Assembly: GCA_004558955.1 (NCBI GenBank)
Contig: SFZC01000082.1
Coordinates: 1-8,714, forward strand
Direction: 5' to 3'
DNA: 8,714 nt
Source of the DNA: a bacterium
Lineage (GTDB): Bacteria; Cyanobacteriota; Vampirovibrionia; Gastranaerophilales; Gastranaerophilaceae
Part shown: positions 1-6,800 of the stretch, piece by piece
Layout of the letters: each line of letters begins with the position of its first letter
Position numbering within the stretch: position 1 is the first letter of the stretch
Notes under the pieces: generated by a model
Databases searched by the model: none
Seen by the model: the letters and a program-made list of their open reading frames with translations, nothing else
Told to the model about the DNA's origin: nothing
Made by a program: the position numbers and the translations under genes

Positions 1-2
1 AT

Positions 3-89
3 GAGCTTACAAGTCATAAGCGCGTAAATATTGGTAAAGGCTGTACTACTGTCAAGGACGGTATCAATGGAGCAAGAAAATCAGCCTGA
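3..89 (+). CDS. Possible 3' end of an upstream gene (partial)
   Basis: The third reading frame is open from the window edge to a TGA at 87-89. It encodes 28 residues ending in INGARKSA, with Gly-rich, basic composition (GKGCTTVKDG). I do not recognise the family. It would overlap the next gene's ATG (67) by 23 bases, a common arrangement for translationally coupled genes. The ribosome-binding site of the next gene would then lie inside this frame. The other frames here are closed early: one hits TAA at 25-27. With only 28 codons visible, coding status is uncertain and it could be chance. Confidence 0.3.
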   Translation, partial: ELTSHKRVNIGKGCTTVKDGINGARKSA

Positions 90-927
90 AAAGATACAGT
101 TCGTTATTGTTCCAGAGTTTATTCTTACTGATTCAAATATTCCAATTGGTGAAAAGCTGCTCTTTGGGGATATAGCTTCTCACACAAAACAAAAGGGCTA
201 TTGCTGGGGCTCAAACGAATACTTTGAGAAAAAAATATACGAAAGTTCTACACCGCTGCTTGAAAGAGCAACCGAATTTGCGAAACGACCTGACGGAACT
301 GTTGATGAAGTAAAAGCGGGTCATTATCTTGCTAATGCTAAAATCACGACCGAAAATTTCCGAGAACTTTTCGGGAAATACGATAAACAACATGTTCGTA
401 TCATTGAAACTATCCATAACAGATTTAGCGAAGGCAAAGCGATTGAAGCACTTATAAAATTTGATGATTTCCTTGCACTTCCCGCTAAAGAACAGATGAA
501 AATTTCTACAATACTCGGACATTTTAACCTTGATAATGATGCAACTCAAAAACCGTTGGTCGAAGCAATCGTAAATAACTTTTATCTGAAAAATTCAACT
601 TTTATTGATGCGGCATTAAATAAAGACCAAACAAAATTTATAGAAGCAGAAATGACACCAAGTGCAAAAGCCGCAATCATCAAGGATAAAAAATTTCCAC
701 TATGTCTTGAATATTTTGAACTGTTTGAACGAGCTATGGGCAAAGTTGCACAGTCAAAAGAAGAAGACGGTATTCAGGCAATAGGAGCAAATAACAAGTC
801 ATTGCAAAAAATGTACAAACAAGAAGTCAAAATTTCAAAAGATGAAAGATTGTACTCTTCTGAGGGAAACTACAAATTCGACATCTATAAACCGGGACTT
901 CACAAAAACAAAAACATAAAAGCCTAG
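67..927 (+). CDS. Chimera-like protein: truncated replication-initiator-type HTH N-terminus plus unknown helical C-terminal region
   Basis: This 286-residue protein starts at ATG 67, which has an AGGA eight bases upstream (55-58). A TTG at 31 in the same frame would add 12 residues but has no ribosome-binding site. Residues about 12-53 (FVIVPEFILTDSNIPIGEK, then GYCWGSNEYF) resemble the first helices of the winged-helix domain found at the N-terminus of plasmid and phage replication initiators. In that family a recognition helix of the type VSxxTISRxIxxLxxxGYI should follow. Here the sequence switches at about residues 53-60 (bases 223-246) into an unrelated helical, charged region with no motif I recognise. 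Without the recognition helix, normal winged-helix DNA binding is unlikely. No signal peptide or membrane segment is visible. I infer an in-frame fusion between a mobile-element gene and the 3' part of another gene. A true novel architecture or an assembly join are alternatives. Confidence 0.6.
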   Translation: MEQENQPEKIQFVIVPEFILTDSNIPIGEKLLFGDIASHTKQKGYCWGSNEYFEKKIYESSTPLLERATEFAKRPDGTVDEVKAGHYLANAKITTENFRELFGKYDKQHVRIIETIHNRFSEGKAIEALIKFDDFLALPAKEQMKISTILGHFNLDNDATQKPLVEAIVNNFYLKNSTFIDAALNKDQTKFIEAEMTPSAKAAIIKDKKFPLCLEYFELFERAMGKVAQSKEEDGIQAIGANNKSLQKMYKQEVKISKDERLYSSEGNYKFDIYKPGLHKNKNIKA

Positions 928-939
928 TTTTTGGTTTGT
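902..939. terminator. Weak AT-rich hairpin over the convergent stop codons
   Basis: AAAAAC at 910-915 pairs with GTTTTT at 927-932. ACAAA at 902-906 pairs with TTTGT at 935-939 across a small internal loop. The apical loop carries both stop codons of the convergent genes. As the structure is roughly symmetrical it could end transcription in both directions, but the stem is nearly all A-T and stability is doubtful. There is no other candidate terminator between the two genes. Confidence 0.25.
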
Positions 940-1238
940 TTATTAACAATATAAGGTCTTACAAAAGCCCAAGTTCCATACATTGAAACAAGAGTTCCCA
1001 AGATATTCAAAGGTTTTGATATTTTCGGGAACTTACTTGTTAATCCGCCAAGCGTTAACAAAGTCATTCCGCTCATAACGCCTAAATATCCTTTAAAAAT
1101 AGTTCTAGGAACGGTAATTGTATCGCTCAAATCCGCAGAATTTTTAACCTTTGTGGAAAAATTATCCAAATAAGATTTTGGTTTGTTTTGAATATTTTGT
1201 GATGTGAAATTATATGGTTGAATACTCGTAATTTTCAT
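924..1238 (-). CDS. Small two-TM membrane protein of unknown function
   Basis: This 104-residue protein has a good ribosome-binding site (AGAGGA on the minus strand, about 7 bases before the ATG at 1238). The first 45 residues are polar and begin with a short MKI..I..YNF motif. Two hydrophobic segments follow, at about residues 50-66 (Gly/Met-rich) and 77-96 (ending WAFVRPYIV). They are joined by a basic, Pro-containing loop (SKFPKISKP), and the tail is KQTKN. This suggests a hairpin membrane protein with a soluble N-terminus. No signal peptidase site or catalytic motif is visible. It lies 35 bases downstream of the polymerase gene on the same strand. I see no convincing promoter in that gap, so it is probably co-transcribed. 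Its stop lies in the CTAG that also contains the stop of the facing gene. I do not recognise a family. The N-terminal style recalls short Gastranaerophilales proteins, which is an impression and not a match. Confidence 0.75.
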   Translation of the reverse strand: MKITSIQPYNFTSQNIQNKPKSYLDNFSTKVKNSADLSDTITVPRTIFKGYLGVMSGMTLLTLGGLTSKFPKISKPLNILGTLVSMYGTWAFVRPYIVNKQTKN

Positions 1239-1273
1239 AATTAAATCCTCTGTTTATATAAAATACAAACAAA

Positions 1274-2461
1274 TTATTTTTTGCTATCTTTTTTATAAAA
1301 TCCCGTTTGTATAATATTTTTCCCGAATTTAGCCTCAAGTTTATCAAAACACTTTGCTAACTTTTCCTTTTTGCAAACGGTATCAACTTCCGAATACAGG
1401 CTCAACTGCTCGATACTTTGCTCACCTATTTTATTCAGCACAACTCCAACACTGCGATAAATGATTTCGGGGTTGTAAATTTCCTCAAGAAGTTTCATGG
1501 CAATATTTGAAATTTCCAATTCAAAATCCACAGGAACAAGCAAATCCTTTTTTGTATAATAAACTCTAAAATCCTTCGTTTTTAACATAACGCCGATTTG
1601 CAGGCATTTTGTGTTGTAAGAACGAAGTTTTCGACAAGAGGTGTGAATATGTTTATTTAATTCATTTTTGATAAAATTCAAATCAGAAGTAAAAATACCG
1701 AAAGCTCTTGTATTTTGAATGGATTTCGGAATTCGTTCCTTATTAGTAACAGGTGAAACCATTTCACCAAGCAACTCATGCCGCATTTCTATTCCGTGAA
1801 TACCGATTTTTGAATCCAACCAACTGTCAGGATGATTCACCAAGTCTTCTGCCGTTAAAATTCCGTAGCGTTTCAGATTAACTGTCAAACGTCTTCCGAT
1901 GCCCCAAATTTCTTCGATTTTGGTAGATTTCAAAAGTTTAGGAATTCGACATTTACCAACCAAAAACACCCCGTCAGACATGAATTTTGCTTTATCGGAA
2001 GCCAATTTTGAGAGAGTTTTTGTCGAACTTACACCGATTGACACGGGAATGTCAACCTCTAGCAAAATTTTTTCTCTCAAAAAAATTGCCAAATCCCGAT
2101 AATTTCGTTTGTATAACTTTGTCAAACCGGTGAAATCGACAAATGCCTCATCTATCGAATAAATTTGTACATAAGGACTAAAATTTTTCAAAACCGTCAT
2201 GACCTGATGTGACACTTGTGAATAATAATCATGGTCTGCTGAAATATAAGCACAGTTTGGGTGGTCTTTTTTCGCCATAAAATAAGGTTCACCCATTTTA
2301 ACTCCGTATTTTTTCGCCTCTTTTGAACGAGAAACCACACAACCTTGGGCACTTGAAATTACGCACACCGCAGAATTTTTCAGCTTTGGATTTCGTTTTT
2401 GTTCGCACGAAACAAAAAACGAATCACAATCCACAAGTGCTATAAATCTTTGCAATACCAT
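1274..2461 (-). CDS. umuC: Y-family translesion DNA polymerase, UmuC type
   Basis: This 395-residue protein is an error-prone polymerase that copies past damaged template bases. Near the N-terminus VDCDSFFVSCE gives the first metal ligand, Asp11. YSIDEAFVDFTG gives the catalytic pair Asp104-Glu105. Phe16, at the steric-gate position (Tyr11 in E. coli UmuC), should exclude ribonucleotides. GCVVSRSKEAKKYGVKMGEP at about 40-59 closely resembles UmuC fingers. PVSIGVSSTKTLSKLASDKAK (139-159) and the helix-hairpin-helix IWGIGRRL (185-192) follow. The little-finger domain fills residues 240-350, and QLSLY (352-356) matches the UmuC sliding-clamp-binding motif QLNLF in sequence and position. Length fits UmuC (about 420) and Gram-positive UvrX. 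No umuD or other accessory gene is present in this window. The ATG has no Shine-Dalgarno sequence (see the promoter entry). The family is certain; the symbol could equally be uvrX or dinB-like. Confidence 0.93.
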   Translation of the reverse strand: MVLQRFIALVDCDSFFVSCEQKRNPKLKNSAVCVISSAQGCVVSRSKEAKKYGVKMGEPYFMAKKDHPNCAYISADHDYYSQVSHQVMTVLKNFSPYVQIYSIDEAFVDFTGLTKLYKRNYRDLAIFLREKILLEVDIPVSIGVSSTKTLSKLASDKAKFMSDGVFLVGKCRIPKLLKSTKIEEIWGIGRRLTVNLKRYGILTAEDLVNHPDSWLDSKIGIHGIEMRHELLGEMVSPVTNKERIPKSIQNTRAFGIFTSDLNFIKNELNKHIHTSCRKLRSYNTKCLQIGVMLKTKDFRVYYTKKDLLVPVDFELEISNIAMKLLEEIYNPEIIYRSVGVVLNKIGEQSIEQLSLYSEVDTVCKKEKLAKCFDKLEAKFGKNIIQTGFYKKDSKK

Positions 2462-2467
2462 AAGTAC

Positions 2468-2496
2468 AGTATCAATCCAAAATTAAGATTAGTCAA
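2468..2496 (-). promoter_or_regulatory. Promoter of the Y-family polymerase gene, predicted leaderless
   Basis: Read on the minus strand there is TTGACT (plus 2491-2496), a 17-base spacer, and GATACT (plus 2468-2473). Only six bases (GTACTT) separate the -10 box from the ATG, so transcription should start at or next to the A of the start codon. This agrees with the absence of any ribosome-binding site before this ATG. Confidence 0.6.
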
Positions 2497-2529
2497 TTAA
2501 AATTCCGTAATATAATAGCAAAATTTCTC

Positions 2530-2558
2530 TTGATGTTTTTTTATACATAGTGTATCAT
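2530..2558 (+). promoter_or_regulatory. Promoter of the tandem GntR-like regulator gene
   Basis: TTGATG (2530-2535), a 17-base spacer and TATCAT (2553-2558) form a good sigma70-type promoter. It would give a 5' leader of about 14 bases. The leader ends in a usable ribosome-binding site, AAAAGGTG (2567-2574), four bases before the ATG at 2579. Confidence 0.6.
2543..2555. promoter_or_regulatory. Inverted repeat overlapping the -10 box, candidate autoregulatory operator
   Basis: ATACA (2543-2547), TAG, TGTAT (2551-2555) is a perfect 5+3+5 inverted repeat. It extends imperfectly to TTATACA / TGTATCA. It occupies the spacer and enters the -10 box of the promoter for the GntR-like gene, where a bound protein would block RNA polymerase. 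GntR-family regulators usually bind short AT-rich palindromes and often repress themselves. That this repeat is the operator is inference. Confidence 0.4.
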
Positions 2559-2578
2559 TAAAACAAAAAAGGTGAAAA

Positions 2579-3751
2579 ATGAACGAAAAAGAAAATTTTA
2601 CATTACCTAAGAAATCAGAATTAGTAAAAATCAGCATCAACGAATTTAAAAATTCAATCCCTGATTTGAAAAACAGTGACGAATCAAAATCAATAATCAT
2701 TGCAAATTGGCTTGCAAGTTGGATTAAACATTCACTAAAAACAGGTAAAGTTAAATTTTCAAACGTATTACCGAAAAAAGCAGAATTTGCCTATATTCTC
2801 GGAGTTAGTGTCGGAACAATTCAACACGCAATAAGACATTTGGAGGATTTAGGATTTGTAGAATCAAAACAGTGTATAGGAACAATGATTAAAGATTACA
2901 CAAAACCGGTTTCAATCAAAAAATTAACCTCAAAAAGAGACTTGGCAATCAATGCGATAAAAAATTATATATTAAACGACGGCTTTAAAGTCGGTTCGTT
3001 TTTGCCGTCCTCAAGAACAATCGCAACAATTATCGGATTTTCAAACAATACAACAAGACTTGCCATAGATGCTCTTGTTGCGGAAAATATAATTAAAAGA
3101 AGATTTAAAAATGCTCGTGATAACGGCTGGGTAGTTTTAACTCTTGACTTTGCACCTGATAAAAACAATACCAAACAACATTCTGAAACCCTTGTCGAAA
3201 GAACGACAAAAGACTTGGAAAATCTTATCGCAAAAGAAATGAAAATAGGCGAAAAATTACCACCTCATCAGGAACTTTCAAACAGATTAAAAGTAAGTTT
3301 AAAAACAACTCATGATGCATTGCAAATACTTATCAAAAAAGGCTATCTTTTAGCAAGACGAGGAACTTACGGAACAACAGTCATAAAAATTCCGGGAGAA
3401 CTTACAAAAACTTTGAAATTTGAAGATAAAATTTTTGCACCTGCAAAAGATGCGGCATTTTATCATTATGAAAAAACGCAAAACTACTTAAAACGTTTGA
3501 TTGCTGAAAATTACGAAATCGGCGAAAAGTTACCGTCAATATTAACATTGGCAAAAGATTTAGATTTAAGTCCGAATACAATCAGAACGGCATTTCAACA
3601 CCTTGCAAAAGAAGGTTACCTTGTATTTTCAAGAGGTCGATACGGCGGAACTTTTGTAATTGATATTCCTGAAATCGAAACACAAGCGTTCAAATGGCTT
3701 GCAGTGAACCCGAGTTTTGCAAAAGAATTTCAAAATTCCGACCACAACTAA
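2579..3751 (+). CDS. Tandem GntR-like DNA-binding protein with four winged-helix units
   Basis: This 390-residue protein repeats the GntR winged-helix pattern four times: a helix, LP, a helix-turn-helix, then a basic wing. The units lie at about residues 39-106 (LPKKAEFAYILGVSVGTIQH), 118-188 (LPSSRTIATIIGFSNNTTR), 205-271 (IGEKLPPHQELSNRLKVS) and 296-364 (IGEKLPSILTLAKDLDLSPN). The LP anchors are at 64, 142, 227 and 318, so spacing is 78-91 residues. Units 3 and 4 match at about half their positions, including IGEKLP, GYL and the wing RG.YG, and look like a recent duplication. Units 1 and 2 are more diverged, and unit 2 lacks a clear GntR wing. Known GntR regulators have one such domain plus a C-terminal effector domain (FadR, HutC, aminotransferase-like or YtrA type). 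No effector domain is present here; the only extra parts are a 38-residue N-terminus and a 26-residue tail. It has its own promoter and lies 88 bases before smc. Function and ligand are unknown. Confidence 0.85.
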   Translation: MNEKENFTLPKKSELVKISINEFKNSIPDLKNSDESKSIIIANWLASWIKHSLKTGKVKFSNVLPKKAEFAYILGVSVGTIQHAIRHLEDLGFVESKQCIGTMIKDYTKPVSIKKLTSKRDLAINAIKNYILNDGFKVGSFLPSSRTIATIIGFSNNTTRLAIDALVAENIIKRRFKNARDNGWVVLTLDFAPDKNNTKQHSETLVERTTKDLENLIAKEMKIGEKLPPHQELSNRLKVSLKTTHDALQILIKKGYLLARRGTYGTTVIKIPGELTKTLKFEDKIFAPAKDAAFYHYEKTQNYLKRLIAENYEIGEKLPSILTLAKDLDLSPNTIRTAFQHLAKEGYLVFSRGRYGGTFVIDIPEIETQAFKWLAVNPSFAKEFQNSDHN

Positions 3752-3780
3752 TTTTGAAATGTAAAATTTACTAAATACTT

Positions 3781-3810
3781 TTGACATGACATAACCCTAT
3801 CTGCGATAAT
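3781..3810 (+). promoter_or_regulatory. Strong extended -10 promoter for smc-scpAB
   Basis: A consensus TTGACA (3781-3786), an 18-base spacer and GATAAT (3805-3810) are present. TG at 3802-3803 is placed one base before the -10 box, the extended -10 element. The predicted start near 3817 gives a leader of about 23 bases. A ribosome-binding site AGGGA (3830-3834) follows, five bases before the smc ATG. Condensin expression is thus probably independent of the upstream regulator gene. Confidence 0.7.
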
Positions 3811-3839
3811 GAAAGAATACATTATACTTAGGGAAATTT

Positions 3840-6800
3840 ATGTACATAAAACAATTAGAAATAGATAATTTTAAGTCTTTTGCTAATAAAGCCGCAATAC
3901 CGTTATTGGAAGGATTTACGACCGTTTCCGGTCCAAACGGTTCGGGAAAAAGTAACATCATTGACAGTATTATGTTTGCTCTCGGCTTGAGAACCGGTAG
4001 TGCTTTGCGTATTGAAAATTTATCCGATTTCATTACAACTTTTAATAACAGAAACGAAGCAACGGTAAAAGTAACCTTTGGCGGAGTTGACGGGGATAAC
4101 GAATTATCGGTCGCAAGAAGTATCAGAAAGACAAAACAAGGCTTTGCAAGTACATATTACCTAAACGATAAAACAGATACATTGACAAATATTCGCTCAA
4201 TACTTGAAAAATACAACGTAACTCCGAACAGTTACAACGTAATGATGCAGGGTGATGTTTCAAGTATCGTAATGAGTTCGCCAAAGGTTCGCCGTGGAAT
4301 TATTGACGAAATCGCTGGGGTGGCGGACTTTGACAGACGAATAGATCAGGCAACAAACGAATTAAAAACGGTAGAGCAAAGAGTTCAATCGGCGGCACTT
4401 ATTTTGAGTGAGGTGGAAAAAACTCTTGAACAATTAAAAGAAGAAAGAGAAGTAGCTCTTAAATATAAAGCCTTGCAAGATGAGAAAAACGGATTGGAAG
4501 CACAAGTCAGCAAGGTTAAATTCTTTGATTTAAAACGAAATCTTGAAATTGCACACAACAATATTTTGCAAGCAAACAAACAACTTAAAGAAGAAGAATT
4601 TAAGAAAAAAGATTTAGAAGAAAAAATTAAACTTGTAACAGAAAAATACAAAGAACTTGAAGAAGTTTTGAAGGCTCAGGGTGAAGACGAACGAAACAAA
4701 CTGAAAGATGCTCAAAGTGACTTGTCCGCCCGCATTCAAATCAAAAAAAATGCGATAGATTACTCCGAAAAGCAAATTCAACAAGGCTTACAGTCTATTG
4801 AAAACGCAAATAACGGGATAAAAACTTATCAGAAAAATATTGAAAACGAAAAACTCAATATTAAACTTTCAAACGACAAAATAACCATTATTGAAGCACA
4901 AATTAAGGAAAAGAAAGAAGAATTAAACAAGAAAATCCAAGAAATTTCAGGACTTAGTAGCAGTGCAGATAAGTATTTGCAGGAAAGAAACAATGCTTCT
5001 CGTGATTTAGACAGTTTCAAAGATAAAGATAACGAACTTTTAAAACAATCTTTACCAAAGGAACACGAATTAAAATCATTGAAAGAAGAAATCGCAAATG
5101 CTAAAGAATTTATTGAAAACGCACAAAAAGCAAAAGCGACTTTTGATGATGACAAATCGTTAAAACAACTTCAGGTAAATGATCTAAAAAAAGAAATGGA
5201 AGAGCTCAAAGACTTGCAAACAAAGACAATGCAACGTCTTGATGATACCAAAACCGCCATTGAAGATTATGAACACGATGAAAGAGTTGCTTTCAGAAAA
5301 TTAACGGATATGGAAGCAATGAAACGTGCCAATGCAGGTTCTGCGGCTACAATTCCGATTAATACGATTATGAATGCAAAACTTGTCGGGGTTCACGCAC
5401 CATTGATGCAGTTGGGTACTGTTGACGAAGAGTATTCAACCGCACTTGACATCGCCTTTGGCGGACGTTTGGCTAATATTGTCGTTGATGATACTCACAC
5501 CGCAAATGTGGCAATGGAACTTTTGAAATCATCAAGAGCAGGTCGTGCAACCTTCTTGCCGTTAAACAAATTGAAAAAAGCACCTACAAGATTACAACTT
5601 CCAAAAAACAGTGGAGTAATTGATTTTGCAATAAATTTGGTTGATTTTGACGACATTTATTTAGATGCGTTTTTCTATGCGGTTGCAGACACTTTGATTG
5701 TTGAAGATGCGGAAGTTGCGGAATCACTAATCGGTAAATACCGTATGGTAACTTTGGACGGTAAACTTTATGAAAAATCTGCAGCAATCACGGGTGGTTA
5801 CGTCAAAAAATCAGGTTTTGGCTTTAATCAAAATGACGACAAAGAAATTGAAGCGGCAAAAGAAAAATTAAACAAACTTCAAGAAAAACGAGCAAACGCA
5901 GAACGAGAGAAAAAAGAACTCGAAACAAAACTTGACCAAATCAGAATTGCACATTCTTCGGCTTCTTCAGAATATACAAAGGCAAATATCGAGCTAAATA
6001 ACATGACCCGACAGTTTGAAAACAGCCAAAACATTTTGGAAACTAAACAAGCCTTCATCACAGAAAATGAGCCGAAAATCGAAATTCTAAATAACGAATT
6101 GGACAAAATTGAAGCAAAAAGAGTTGATTTATCGGATAAAATTCAACAATTACAAGACAAATTGGCTGAAATTGACGAATTATTAAATGATAAAGATTTG
6201 AAGGAATTAAAAGAAAAAACTAAAGGTTTGGAAGACGATTTGAGAATGTTAAACACTCGTTTGTCCAACGCTAACGATGAATTAAAAGGTCATGAAGGTC
6301 AAATCAAATTCAACGAACAACTTATAGAGTCAAAAAATCAAGATATCAAAAACATTTTGAAAAACAATGAAAATCTTGCAAATGACAAGGTTGTAATGAA
6401 GGAAGAAATCGTACAACTTGAAAAACAATTTGAAGAATTGACTGTGAAGATTTCGGTTATTGACGAAAAAATCGGTGAATTATTAAAACAAAAGAACGAA
6501 ATTAATAATAAATTGATTGAACTTCAAACAAACAGCAAGGTTAAAGATTCAGAACTCGTAAGTATTCGTGAGCAAATCGAATCCTTCAAAACAAGAAGAA
6601 AAGAACTTGAACCGCAATTAAAAGAAGCAACCGAAATTCTTGAAAATGCAGGCGTTGAAATTGCAAAAATGGAACCTGTTGAGATTTCTGCGGACGAATT
6701 GAACGCAAAAATTCAACGATTAGACAAGAGAATGAGGGATTTGGGTGACGTTAACATGCGTGCGATTGTTGCTTACGAAGAACGAGCAGCAAGAAAAGCC

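Noticed and set aside
31..66. Upstream TTG start (31) for the first complete plus-strand gene
   Set aside because: No ribosome-binding site precedes it, whereas the ATG at 67 has AGGA at 55-58, and the homology-like region begins only after residue 10 of the shorter form.
1239..1273. Separate promoter for the small two-TM protein (TATATAAA-like sequence on the minus strand)
   Set aside because: No acceptable -35 box at 16-19 bases. Any random AT-rich gap would show such a -10 match.
2455..2472. Possible LexA box (TACAGTA half-site, ATAC-N10-GTAT) at the polymerase start
   Set aside because: Only half of an E. coli-type box is present and the symmetry is weak. It matches neither the Gram-positive CGAAC-N4-GTTCG nor the cyanobacterial AGTAC-type consensus well enough.
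3731..3770. AT-rich inverted repeats (CAAAATT/AATTTTG, AATTTT/AAAATT) after the GntR-like gene as a terminator
   Set aside because: Stems are 6-7 pairs with at most one G-C pair and are not followed by a T-tract, so termination is not supported.
4385..6106. Several minus-strand open frames inside smc
   Set aside because: They lie antisense to the coiled-coil coding sequence. Their Ser/Phe/Leu-rich translations mirror Glu/Lys-rich codons, so they are composition artefacts.
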